Positions 51,605-60,884 of a DNA stretch of 64,000 nt are shown here, piece by piece. The notes below the pieces were generated by a model. The model was not told where the DNA came from and did no database searches. It was given only the letters and a program-made list of their open reading frames with translations. The DNA comes from Acidobacteria bacterium Mor1 (GTDB lineage Bacteria; Acidobacteriota; Polarisedimenticolia; Polarisedimenticolales; Polarisedimenticolaceae). The position numbers and the translations under genes are program-made. The stretch lies in the NCBI GenBank assembly GCA_001664505.1, contig CP011806.1, positions 3,117,508-3,181,507 on the forward strand. Reading direction: 5' to 3'. Each line of letters opens with the position of its first letter. The stretch's first letter is position 1.

Positions 51605-52891
51605 ATGAAGCTCTACGTTTCCTCCACTTTCAGGGACCTTGAGGCCCATCGGCTCGCGGCCCGAGATGCGATCGAGTGCCTGAGGCACCAACCGATCGGG
51701 ATGGAGAAGTACGTCGCCACAAACCGTCGCCCCCTGGATCTTTGCGAGCAAGATGCTCGAGAAAGCGATGGTTACATCGGGATTTTCGCCTGGCGCGTCG
51801 GCTACAAGCCGGACGGCAAACATCAGGCGATCACCGAACTCGAGTACCGCGCGGCAAAGGGCGCGGGAAAGCGCTGCCTGATCTTTCTCGCCGAGGAGGA
51901 TGGCTGGCTCGGAGAAAAGGACAGCGACCTGTCGGAAATCCGCGCCCTGCGTGAGCACTTCGAACGTGAGTACACCGTCTCGTACTTTTCCAGCCCGGAC
52001 AGTTTGGCACGCAAGGTGTCTCCGGCGGTGGCTCTCGAGTTCGGCAAGGGACCACCGCGATTTCCCTCGATCCTCCCCTACATGACGAATCGGGGTCTTC
52101 AACTTCAAGCCACCGAACGTCACCTTCGCGAGCATCAGCAACGTCGCCAGAACCGGGCGTCCTTTTTGTTGGTCCACGGGAACGAACGCGAGGCTCACGA
52201 CCGCTTCGTCGACCGGCTGCGGCTTGTCACGCTACCCAGGATCGCTCCCGGCCAGGCGACCCCGAAACGCTACGACGTCAAGTGGCCGGACAAGGGCGGC
52301 ACGCTGACCGATCGCTTCGTATCGCTCCGAGATGACCTGGCCCGAGAGATCACCGGCGACTCCACCAGCCACGAAGACCTGCTGCGAGACACCGTGGCCG
52401 GTCAAGGCTCTCCGGTCCTGGTCGAAACCACGTTCTACGGCGGCAGCTTCGACGCCGGAGAACAGGCGCTGATCGAGCGATGGTCCGACTACTGGCGTCG
52501 CTGGCCCGACCTACCTGCGGGTCAGATCCTGTTGGTCCTGTTCAACGTGTGCTACGAGGATTGCTCCTCGCTCGGGTGGCTCAAAGCGCGGCGGGCCCGT
52601 CGCCGGACCAAGGAACTTCGCGGTTTGATCAAACAGATCGCCGACACAACCTCGGAGCGCCTGCCGGTCGTGCCGCTTCCGGAACTGGGCCAAGTGCTCT
52701 CGGAGCATGTCAACCATTGGATTCGCGATGTGGAAGAGTATTGTGCAGAGAACGGCCTCGACCCGATCAGCGTGGGCGACAAGGTAAGGAACTACGCCAA
52801 GGCAATCTTCGGCAAGGACAACAAAGACGGCATCCCGATGGAGAAGCTTGCGCCCAAGCTGCATGAGGCATTGGTCCGGTCGACGAGTTAG
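51605..52891 (+). CDS. DUF4062 domain fused to a P-loop-less STAND-like domain
   Basis: 428 residues from ATG 51605 (AAGG upstream). Residues 1-150: KLYVSSTFRDLEAHRLAARD, CEQDARESDGYIGIFAWRVG and AITELEYRAAKGAGKRCLIF are the hallmark of DUF4062, a Rossmann-like domain common at the N-terminus of STAND signalling ATPases. From about 165: a helix, then FLLVHGNEREAHDRFVDRL where a Walker A loop would be; no G-x4-GK[ST] is present. PAGQILLVLFNVCYED resembles the following core strand. So the NTPase part looks inactive (iSTAND-like). The last 100 residues are helical. Cytoplasmic. Placed 35 bases before the MoxR gene; probable adaptor or sensor of that system. Confidence 0.78.
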   Translation: MKLYVSSTFRDLEAHRLAARDAIECLRHQPIGMEKYVATNRRPLDLCEQDARESDGYIGIFAWRVGYKPDGKHQAITELEYRAAKGAGKRCLIFLAEEDGWLGEKDSDLSEIRALREHFEREYTVSYFSSPDSLARKVSPAVALEFGKGPPRFPSILPYMTNRGLQLQATERHLREHQQRRQNRASFLLVHGNEREAHDRFVDRLRLVTLPRIAPGQATPKRYDVKWPDKGGTLTDRFVSLRDDLAREITGDSTSHEDLLRDTVAGQGSPVLVETTFYGGSFDAGEQALIERWSDYWRRWPDLPAGQILLVLFNVCYEDCSSLGWLKARRARRRTKELRGLIKQIADTTSERLPVVPLPELGQVLSEHVNHWIRDVEEYCAENGLDPISVGDKVRNYAKAIFGKDNKDGIPMEKLAPKLHEALVRSTS

Positions 52892-52926
52892 TTTCGGAAG
52901 CCGAGCCAGCGAGAGGAGTGTGTGAC

Positions 52927-53922
52927 GTGGAGTTCCCCTGGTATCGCGGAAACGGTGAAAAGGCGGCCGAGGAGGTCCCGGTCCCGACTCAGGGCCGGTC
53001 GCGCTTCACCGACCCTTCGGGCTATCGGCCGGACACCGGACTCATCGATGCGGTCAACGTCTCGCTGCACTCGGGCCAACCGCTCCTCCTGACCGGCAGC
53101 CCCGGCACCGGGAAGACCCAGCTGGCCTACAGCCTGGCCCACGAACTGGGCATGCCCAAACCACACAAGTTCGAGACCAAGTCGACCAGCCTCTCTCGCG
53201 ATCTGTTCTACACCTACGACACGCTGGGGCGGTTTCACGCGGCTCAAACCAAGTCGGAGGTGTTGGACCCGGTCCACTATCTGACCTTCAACGCCCTGGG
53301 AAAGGCGATCCTCCAGGCCAATCAGCCTGAGGCCGTCAAGCACCTGGTGCCCGCCGACGCTCTGCATGACAGGCCCCGTCGGTCGGTCGTGCTCATCGAC
53401 GAAGTGGATAAGGCTCCGCTGGATTTCCCCAACGATCTGCTCAACGAGATCGACGAGATGTACTTTCGCATCCCGGAACTACGGGGCGAGGTGGTGCGAG
53501 CGGAACGCGAACTTCGCCCGGTGGTCGTCATCACCAGCAACTCCGAGAAGAACCTTCCCGCGCCTTTCCTGAGACGCTGCGTCTACTACGACATCCCCTT
53601 TCCCAAACTCGAGCGCCTGCGAGAGATCGTGGTGCAGCGGCTGGGACAAGACATCCTGCAGGCTCCCGGCGCGCTCAACGAGGCCATCGAACTTTTTGGT
53701 GAACTGGCGAGCGAGAACTCCGGGCTGACCCGGCGCCCTTCGACCGGAGAGCTGCTGGTGTGGCTTCGTGTACTCAGCGGCCTGCCCATCGTCGAGGGCT
53801 CGCTGCGTGAGGCCGGCGCCGAGAAGATCGTTCGCACGCTGACCCCGCTGATCAAGGTCGAGGAAGATGGCCGCAAGGCCAAGTCGATCGTGGAGCAATG
53901 GGCGAACAAGAGCGAAAGCTGA
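52927..53922 (+). CDS. MoxR-type AAA+ ATPase
   Basis: 331 residues from GTG 52927, AGAGGAG eight bases upstream (GTG 52918 overlaps that site). Complete AAA+ core: Walker A LLTGSPGTGKTQLAYSLA (about residue 55), Walker B SVVLIDEVDKAPLDFPNDLL, sensor 1 PVVVITSNSEKNLPAPFLRR with the arginine-finger region, and a helical lid (TRRPSTGELLVWLRVL, sensor 2). MoxR ATPases act as remodelling factors for vWA-domain partners. The next gene, whose start lies inside this one, encodes a protein with vWA-like and MoxR-facing parts, so they almost surely work together. All catalytic residues are present, unlike its three operon neighbours. Confidence 0.88.
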   Translation: MEFPWYRGNGEKAAEEVPVPTQGRSRFTDPSGYRPDTGLIDAVNVSLHSGQPLLLTGSPGTGKTQLAYSLAHELGMPKPHKFETKSTSLSRDLFYTYDTLGRFHAAQTKSEVLDPVHYLTFNALGKAILQANQPEAVKHLVPADALHDRPRRSVVLIDEVDKAPLDFPNDLLNEIDEMYFRIPELRGEVVRAERELRPVVVITSNSEKNLPAPFLRRCVYYDIPFPKLERLREIVVQRLGQDILQAPGALNEAIELFGELASENSGLTRRPSTGELLVWLRVLSGLPIVEGSLREAGAEKIVRTLTPLIKVEEDGRKAKSIVEQWANKSES

Positions 53923-56900
53923 CCGCCCGGCCCGATTTTGACGAGCTGGGAGCGCTGCTCGACGAGTTGCGGGCAAGCGGAATCGAGGTCGGGATCGAAC
54001 AGCATCTGCTGGCCCAGGACCTCCTCTCCCGGTTCCCCCTGGACGACATGGGGGCCGAGCGAGTCGCCACGGTCCTCTCTCCCGTCGTGGCGGGATGCCG
54101 CGAGGAACAGGAACGGGTCCATCGCCACGTTCGCGCCTGGGTTCGGCGTCGCACCGAGGGGGAGCCCCCTGAAGAGATCGCCGCCGCGGAACGCATCCGA
54201 GAGGTCGAGGAAATCGGCCGACACGGCCGTATCTGGCCCTGGGCACTCGTCGGCGCGGGGCTGCTGGCGTTGGGGCTGTTGGCCTCGCAACGTAGCGATC
54301 CGCCCGAAACCGTCGTGGTCGAGAATGTCGAGAACCAGACGAACCAACCGGATAGTGAGCCGAGCACCGAATCGGATCCAGTGGGCGAAGTGCTGCCCGG
54401 CACGGCTCCGGAGCTGCAGCCACTCGCGCCGGCCCGGCTACCGAAAGCTCCCTTCCCCGAAACGGTTTCCGGCCGCGTCGTTAGCCGCTCCGGAGCCCCG
54501 CTACGCGGAGCACAGGTCGAACTCGAAACCTGGAGATTCGGCGAGGAATCGATCGATCTAAGCACTATCGAGCTCTTTGGCGGAGTCGCCTTCTCAAATG
54601 ACCTCAGCGTGTGGGCCATGGCACACGACAGCGGCACGCTCGTTCATGACCTGCAAGCCCGGACCTCTGCGACCTTGCCCGAGATCGATCTCGACTCCAC
54701 GCTGGGTGTTGCGTCGCACCCTCCACTCATCGCAATTCCAGCAGGCTCTTCGGTTCTTCTCGTAGACGCCGACGGTTCATCCAGCGAAACCTCCAGGGTT
54801 GCACTGCGCACCGCCAACGATGTCGCCATCGACAGGGCGGCTCTCAACTTTGACGGTAGTAGGTGTGCGGGCCTCTCCGACAACTCGTTGTTCATCTGGT
54901 CTCCACCTGGGGAAGCACCCATCGCTGACTTCGCGCTCGAGGCCACCGCGAGTACCATCCAATTCAGCCGCGACGGGAGAAGCCTCGTCGTCGCCGGCCC
55001 TGAGCACACCTGGGTGTGGCGATCAGGACAACCGGACAGACTGGCCGGCTTCCCAGGTAGCTGCCTCGCTGAAGAAGAGGACACCGGGCTTGCCGCGAAC
55101 TTGGTCGGTGAATTCGGCGACCGAGTCCTCACATGCGACTCGTTTACTCACGAGATACGGGTCGTAGATGTCGCGACCGGGCGAGTGCTTGCGCAAATGA
55201 GCGAACATCGCGATGAGATCCAGGTGGCCTCGTTTTCTTCCGATGGTCGCTTCGTCGTCTCCGCCGACCTGGAGGGCCGACTCGTTGCATGGGATGTCGA
55301 CGATGGTTCGACCCGCACTACTTTTCAGGACGTCGAGCAATATATGTTTTCCTTCGGAAGCGAGGGCGACCAGGTTGCAATTTCCTCAGACGAGACCGGC
55401 TATCTGTGGGATCTCACCGAGGGTGGTACACCCCACCCAATTACTCTTCCGACGGGCGATTTCGGGCCCTTGGCTCTGTTCTTCCTGGACGACGGCACCC
55501 TGATATCCCTCACAATCAGCGCTGACGGCAACTTGTTTGCGTTTGCAGAGATCGAGACAGTCCGCAGCGACGAGATTTCGACCGCCGATGGCGGTTTCAG
55601 CTTCGACATCCCCGCCGAATCACTCTCCGCCACGGTCAGTGTTAAACGCTCGCTCTACAAAGCAACCCCACCGTTCTCCGTTCCGGTCACGCGCTCGGGA
55701 AGCGCATCAGGCCCGGCCCTCGACATCGAGATGTACCGCCCTCCTCCCCAATCCCTGGATCGTTTCTCGATCTTCCTCAAGCCGTTTCTTGTGCTGAGCC
55801 CCCTGATTGCGGCGCTCTGCTGGTGGGGCTGGCGACTCCGACGACGGCGGCTCGTGCTTGAGCGCCGCCGCTCCCGAGACGACCCCGACGAATTGCCGAT
55901 TCCCCTCGCGGAACCGCGGACCGGGCTGTTTCGTGGTCCCGACTTCGACCGTGTTCGACGCGCGGCATTCCGGCGTGACGAGTCGCCGGGAACCCGGCTC
56001 GACGCGCCGGGTACCGTCGACGAAACACTGCGCGCCGGGCTCTACTTCACTCCGGTCTATGGAGTTCGCAAGTCGCTGACCGGCTACCTCGTCTTGATCG
56101 ACCGGGTCAGTCTTCAGGATCAGCAGACACGCATGATCGACACGTTTCTCGACCGCCTCAAAGAGGGCGGTGTTCACATCGACCGCTACTACTACCAGGT
56201 CGACCCCCGCCGCTGCAGCCCCAAGAAGGAAACCGCGGCCCGCGTCCCGCTCCAGACCCTCGCCGCCCGCCACCCGGGGCACCGATTGCTGATCTTCGGC
56301 GATGGAGCCGGGCTGGTTCACACAACCACCCAGCGAGTAGAGAGCTGGGCGCAAATACTCGACACCTGGAAAGCACGCCTGCTGCTGACCTTCGAACAAC
56401 CGGCGAGTTGGGGCCTGCGCGAAGAGAGACTCGCTGCCTCGGGGATGGTCGTACTCCCCGCTCAGGCCGAGAGCCTGCAGCAGTTCGTCGAGGCGCTGGG
56501 GAGCGCGGAGACGGAGTCCCACGAATCCCCGCGCTGGGAAGCTCCCTTTCCGCGGCTGATCGAAGATCGCCCACGCCGCTGGCTAGCTCCCCAACCTCCG
56601 CCGGAAGAAGATGAAGCGGAGTTGCTCCGCCAGCTCCGCACCTACCTGGGCTTGTCGGCCTATCGCTGGCTCTGCTCCCTCGCGGTATATCCCGAGCTTC
56701 ATTGGCAGTTAACCCTGCATCTGGGAACCCAGCTCCGCCGAGTCGATGGAAGTCCGGCTCTTGACGAAGTAGAGCTAACAAGGCTGACTCGACTCCCCTG
56801 GCTGCGTCAGGGCCGCATGCCCGACTGGCTTCGATTGGCGCTGATCACCTCTCTTCCCGAAGAAGACGAACTGGAAATCCGGCGCGTCCTCCAGGAGATG

Positions 56901-59489
56901 CTCGGCCGGCAGGAGTTGGGGAGCGAGGACGGCGAGTTGCAGATCGCACGCCCCAGGGAGGTGACCTGGCGCCGCTACTTCGCGGACTGGTTCAGCTCTG
57001 TCGAGGAGCCCCAGAGCCCGATGCGCGATCGCGTGTTCATCGACTTCGTGGTCGGCCGGCCCGCCAGCAAACTACAGCTCGAGGCTCCCCGCTGGTGGGA
57101 ACGGTTGCTCTATCGGAACGGGCGCCGTTCTCTGGGGTTGCGGGTGACAACGGGGCTGCTGCTGGCGATGCTTTCGTCAACTGCGGGCTGGGCAGCCGGC
57201 GACTGGTTCAAGGGCTGGCTGGTGGAGCAGCGCGCCAAGGAGAGCAAACCGGCCGAACTCTGGACCGACACATCGCCAAGAGTCCAGCAAGCCGACTTGG
57301 ACACGCGATTCGCTATCGGGAGAAACCTGGATGCCGTGAGACAGGGTGAGCCCATGGCCAGCATCATGGATCTTCTGGACAAGCCAACGCTTACGAAAAT
57401 CGAGTTCTGCGGCCCCAACCACGTGCTGACACGATCCGAGGGGGAACAGGTGCTGCTGTGGTCTCCCGATAGCGCCCAAAGCATCAGTGATGCGGGGATC
57501 GTCGGCGGTTTCATGCTGCCCGATTTCACTGAGGGCAATCCAGTCGCTTGCCACGGAAACAACGCGATCGGACTGATCGAGGTACCCCGCAACGGCGCAC
57601 CCGACGAATTACGGGCGCTCGGCGTCTTCGATGGATCCCAGGAGCCTTCAAGGATCGTGGGCTCCCAGGTCTCTGCAACAGATATCCGGGCCAAGTTCAC
57701 CCTGGTAGCTTCTCAGGACGCCGACCAACCAGTGACGGCCATGCTTGCCGGAAACCGTCTTCGCGTTTTCTCCGGCATCCGGGTCCTGGACGATGCCGGA
57801 GCATTTCGCGTTTTCTCGGCTCCCGCCAACCTGGATCAGGCCGGAACATGGAGCGGCTTGTCGGGCTCGCGGCACTCGAACGCCATCGGAGTGGTTTCAA
57901 CCGACGCCCTCAACGATGCGGTTGCGTTGATTGCTTCGGGCGTCGTTCCGGATCAGGAGCACGCGACGTACGGCTCGGGTTCCATGGCGGATCTGATGGT
58001 CATCGCTCCGGCCCGTACCATCGTCAATGCTTGGGCTCTCTCTACGTTTCAACACGCAGGCCCAATCGACGCCTACGCCATCGGGAGGGAAGCGCCTTCC
58101 CGGCCCGACCGCCGGGCAACCCGTCACCCGGTGGCCACCGTCTCCGGCGGCACCTTGCGCTTCTGGGGCGCCAACGCCTCCGGACCCGAACCCGATCTCG
58201 AAGTGGCCGGTTTCCCCAATGTGGCAAAGATAGAGTACGGCGCGGAGACCGACCGGGTGTTGCTCGTGGAAGCTTCGGGCTCCGCGGTTCTGGTCAGCAC
58301 CGAGAACGGAAGTATCGTCAACCGCTTCGAACAGGCCGGTACCGTAGATACGTGGGACCTGAGCCCCGACGGGAATTGGGTCGCCAGCTCCGGCACAGAT
58401 TCGCGAGCCTCCGGTTCCGCTCGCCTATGGAGCGCCATCGACGGCCGGCCACGAGCCTGGATCGAGCCGGGGGGCGAGGAGATCGCGTTCGTACGATTCA
58501 GTCCGGACAGTCGCCGACTGCTCCTGGCCGGACGCAACGGAGAGGTGTCTCTCTGGTCCTTGTACGACGCGGCTCCGGCCACGATCGAGGATCCGGAGAA
58601 CACAACCGGCGAACCTACCGACCAAACAGCCACGGATCAAGACTCAGCCGCCGGCGTGAATCGCGAAGATGCGGCAGACGAGGCGACCGGCCGAGCTGAA
58701 AACGACCCGGCGCAGCAGCAACAGGTCCCCGATCGACAGCCGGCCACACAACAACCGCCCTTCAGGCGCCTGACCTTCCTGGGGGTGTCGATAAACGACT
58801 ACTCGGACGGCTTGCCCTCCCTGGCAACCGGTCGAACCTCTATCGGAGATCTTTCGCGGGCTCTCGAGCGCGGGTGGAGTGGCCTGTTCAGCAACTATCG
58901 AAGCGAGACGCTGGTCGGCAGGCAGGCGACCATGGGCTCGATCCTCAAGGCCTTCCAGCAGCAGCAGAAAGAGTCGACGCCCGACGACGTCACGGTCGTC
59001 TACCTGGGAGCCCTCGGCGGGTACGACCGCAGCTCCAGCGAACCCAGCTTGATTCCCTACGAAGGGTCTCGCTCGGAAGTCAGGCTCTCGGACCTCGGAC
59101 TCGGCGAGATTCAGGGGCGTGTGTTGGTGCTCCTGGACCTGGTGGTGCAAGACGAAGGTGGCTCGCTCTCCTACCCGCCGCCCTTCCGCGCCGGGGACGC
59201 GATCGTGTTCTCGGAGGTCGGCTCGCCTGGATCATCCGATCCATCTGCAGGACAAAGACGCCTTCTACTCGAGGGCACGACGAACGCGATCCTCCGCGGC
59301 GACCGCAACGGCGACGGCATCCTCGAAGCGTTGGAACTGCAACGCTTCCTCGAAGACTATGTGCCCAGCGCTTCGCAAGAGAGCGTCAACATCCTGGTGA
59401 GCCCGCGGAGCTATGTCGACTTCCCGCTTGGCCGTACAGCGGCAGATGATCTGCCGAACGCAGCTCCGCCTTCCGGCAGCCGGAACTAG
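53898..59489 (+). CDS. giant membrane protein: MoxR-partner N-domain, two propellers, vWA-like and pseudo-caspase domains
   Basis: 1863 residues; the ATG lies 25 bases inside the MoxR gene, so translation is coupled. Parts by residue: 1-110 helical domain (LLDELRASGIEVGIEQHLLA) like the N-termini of vWA proteins paired with MoxR; TM 112-130; 190-612 a carboxypeptidase-regulatory-like sandwich (SGRVVSRSGAPLRGAQVELE ... TADGGFSFDIP) interrupted by a WD40-like propeller (about 225-550); TM 623-645 followed by RLRRRRLVLERRR; 715-870 vWA-like (LVLIDRVSLQDQQ, LLIFGDGAG) with a poor MIDAS; 905-1030 helical; TM about 1082-1102; second propeller about 1125-1560; low-complexity linker; 1620-1840 caspase-like fold with VVYLGALGG and VLLDLVVQD where active enzymes have GHG and DxC, plus an EF-hand-like DRNGDGILEALE. 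Effector or sensor role is inference. Confidence 0.85.
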   Translation: MGEQERKLTARPDFDELGALLDELRASGIEVGIEQHLLAQDLLSRFPLDDMGAERVATVLSPVVAGCREEQERVHRHVRAWVRRRTEGEPPEEIAAAERIREVEEIGRHGRIWPWALVGAGLLALGLLASQRSDPPETVVVENVENQTNQPDSEPSTESDPVGEVLPGTAPELQPLAPARLPKAPFPETVSGRVVSRSGAPLRGAQVELETWRFGEESIDLSTIELFGGVAFSNDLSVWAMAHDSGTLVHDLQARTSATLPEIDLDSTLGVASHPPLIAIPAGSSVLLVDADGSSSETSRVALRTANDVAIDRAALNFDGSRCAGLSDNSLFIWSPPGEAPIADFALEATASTIQFSRDGRSLVVAGPEHTWVWRSGQPDRLAGFPGSCLAEEEDTGLAANLVGEFGDRVLTCDSFTHEIRVVDVATGRVLAQMSEHRDEIQVASFSSDGRFVVSADLEGRLVAWDVDDGSTRTTFQDVEQYMFSFGSEGDQVAISSDETGYLWDLTEGGTPHPITLPTGDFGPLALFFLDDGTLISLTISADGNLFAFAEIETVRSDEISTADGGFSFDIPAESLSATVSVKRSLYKATPPFSVPVTRSGSASGPALDIEMYRPPPQSLDRFSIFLKPFLVLSPLIAALCWWGWRLRRRRLVLERRRSRDDPDELPIPLAEPRTGLFRGPDFDRVRRAAFRRDESPGTRLDAPGTVDETLRAGLYFTPVYGVRKSLTGYLVLIDRVSLQDQQTRMIDTFLDRLKEGGVHIDRYYYQVDPRRCSPKKETAARVPLQTLAARHPGHRLLIFGDGAGLVHTTTQRVESWAQILDTWKARLLLTFEQPASWGLREERLAASGMVVLPAQAESLQQFVEALGSAETESHESPRWEAPFPRLIEDRPRRWLAPQPPPEEDEAELLRQLRTYLGLSAYRWLCSLAVYPELHWQLTLHLGTQLRRVDGSPALDEVELTRLTRLPWLRQGRMPDWLRLALITSLPEEDELEIRRVLQEMLGRQELGSEDGELQIARPREVTWRRYFADWFSSVEEPQSPMRDRVFIDFVVGRPASKLQLEAPRWWERLLYRNGRRSLGLRVTTGLLLAMLSSTAGWAAGDWFKGWLVEQRAKESKPAELWTDTSPRVQQADLDTRFAIGRNLDAVRQGEPMASIMDLLDKPTLTKIEFCGPNHVLTRSEGEQVLLWSPDSAQSISDAGIVGGFMLPDFTEGNPVACHGNNAIGLIEVPRNGAPDELRALGVFDGSQEPSRIVGSQVSATDIRAKFTLVASQDADQPVTAMLAGNRLRVFSGIRVLDDAGAFRVFSAPANLDQAGTWSGLSGSRHSNAIGVVSTDALNDAVALIASGVVPDQEHATYGSGSMADLMVIAPARTIVNAWALSTFQHAGPIDAYAIGREAPSRPDRRATRHPVATVSGGTLRFWGANASGPEPDLEVAGFPNVAKIEYGAETDRVLLVEASGSAVLVSTENGSIVNRFEQAGTVDTWDLSPDGNWVASSGTDSRASGSARLWSAIDGRPRAWIEPGGEEIAFVRFSPDSRRLLLAGRNGEVSLWSLYDAAPATIEDPENTTGEPTDQTATDQDSAAGVNREDAADEATGRAENDPAQQQQVPDRQPATQQPPFRRLTFLGVSINDYSDGLPSLATGRTSIGDLSRALERGWSGLFSNYRSETLVGRQATMGSILKAFQQQQKESTPDDVTVVYLGALGGYDRSSSEPSLIPYEGSRSEVRLSDLGLGEIQGRVLVLLDLVVQDEGGSLSYPPPFRAGDAIVFSEVGSPGSSDPSAGQRRLLLEGTTNAILRGDRNGDGILEALELQRFLEDYVPSASQESVNILVSPRSYVDFPLGRTAADDLPNAAPPSGSRN

Positions 59490-60883
59490 TCGCTGTCGCG
59501 GGAGATGCCGTAGGTATCCAGCTTCTTGTACAGGTTCGAGCGCGGCGTCTCGATCGCCTTGGCGGTAGCCGCGACGTTCCAGCCGTTTTCCTCGAGCTTC
59601 TGCACCAGGTACGCCCGTTCGGCGTGATCCTTGAAGTCCTGGAGGGTCTTGCCCGCAACCGGCACCACCAGGGAGCCGTCGAGTGAAGGGGCCTCGTCGG
59701 CACTCATGGCCAGGCCCAAACCCGCGGGGATGTCGTCGGCGCCGATGGTGTCGCCGGCGGTCATGATGATCAGCCGCTCGACGGCGTTGCGCAGCTCGCG
59801 GACATTGCCCCGCCAGGGAAGCTCGCGCAGCGACGCCAGAGCGTCCTTGCCGAACTCCTTGGCCTTGAAACCGTTCTCGGCGACGAAGCTCTCGGCGAAG
59901 TAGGCCACCAGGGCGTCGATGTCCTCGCGCCGTTCGCGCAGGGGCGGCATCTGGATCGGCACCACGTTCAATCGGAAGTAGAGATCCTCGCGGAAGCTAC
60001 CGGCGTCGATCTCGATCGGCAGGTCCTTGTTGGTCGCGGCAATGACCCGCACGTCGACGGTGACCGCCTTGGCCGCTCCCACCGGCTCGACCTCCCCGTC
60101 CTGCAGCACGCGCAGCACCTTGGACTGGGTCTTCATCGACATGTCGCCGATCTCGTCGAGGAAGATCGTGCCGCCGTCGGCCTGGACGAACTTGCCGGTC
60201 TGGTCCCGGGTCGCGCCGGTGAACGAGCCCTTGATGTGGCCGAACAGCTCCGACTCGATCAGCTCTTCCGGGATCGCGGCGCAGTTGACCCGGATGAACG
60301 GGTCTTCGGCCCGGGTGCTGTTCTTGTGGATCGCCCGGGCCACCAGCTCCTTGCCGGTGCCGGATTCGCCGGTGATCAACACCGACGCCTTGGTCGGCGC
60401 GGCGCGGGCGATGGCCTCGTGAATCTTCCGCAGCTGCGGCGACTCGCCGACCATGCGGAACTTCTCTTCGTAGCTGAGCTTGAGTTCCCGGTTCTCGAGC
60501 TGGAGCCGGTTGCGCTCCAGGGCGTTGCGCAGGACCAGCAACACCCGGTCCCGCTCCAGCGGCTTCTCCATGAAGTCGAAGGCGCCCAGGCGGGTGGCCT
60601 CGATGGCGGTGGCGATGGTGCCGTGGCCGCTGACCATGACCACCGGCAGATCGGCGTCGATCTCCTTGATCTTGGCCAGTGCCTCCAGGCCGTCCATCCG
60701 CGGCATCTTGATATCGAGGATCACGGCGTCGGGGTTGTCGGCGGCGACGCGTTCCAGCGCCTCCTTGCCGTTGGCCGCCTCGACCAGGGACATCCCCTCG
60801 TACTCGAGGATCATCCGTAACGAGGAGCGGATGTCCTCCTCGTCGTCGGCGATCAGGATTCTGGGCTTGCTTCGAGGAGCCAA
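59486..60883 (-). CDS. sigma-54-dependent response regulator (NtrC family)
   Basis: 465 residues from a TTG start with GAGG six bases upstream, one base after the HtrA stop. Receiver domain: [20 protein letters not shown] (acidic pair) and [17 protein letters not shown] with the phospho-Asp, Lys in FMEKPLE. AAA+ domain: [14 protein letters not shown] (Walker A), [14 protein letters not shown] (sigma-54 loop with Ser instead of Ala in GAFTGA), [12 protein letters not shown] (Walker B). C-terminal Fis-type helix-turn-helix ([20 protein letters not shown]). Activates sigma-54 promoters on phosphorylation. No sensor kinase is adjacent. Its stop shares the bases CTAG with the stop of the converging giant gene. 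Confidence 0.9.
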   Translation of the reverse strand: MAPRSKPRILIADDEEDIRSSLRMILEYEGMSLVEAANGKEALERVAADNPDAVILDIKMPRMDGLEALAKIKEIDADLPVVMVSGHGTIATAIEATRLGAFDFMEKPLERDRVLLVLRNALERNRLQLENRELKLSYEEKFRMVGESPQLRKIHEAIARAAPTKASVLITGESGTGKELVARAIHKNSTRAEDPFIRVNCAAIPEELIESELFGHIKGSFTGATRDQTGKFVQADGGTIFLDEIGDMSMKTQSKVLRVLQDGEVEPVGAAKAVTVDVRVIAATNKDLPIEIDAGSFREDLYFRLNVVPIQMPPLRERREDIDALVAYFAESFVAENGFKAKEFGKDALASLRELPWRGNVRELRNAVERLIIMTAGDTIGADDIPAGLGLAMSADEAPSLDGSLVVPVAGKTLQDFKDHAERAYLVQKLEENGWNVAATAKAIETPRSNLYKKLDTYGISRDSD

Positions 60884-60884
60884 C

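Noticed and set aside
58755-59417. Active caspase-like protease
   Set aside because: Both the His and Cys positions are substituted (Leu, Val), so no peptidase activity is claimed.
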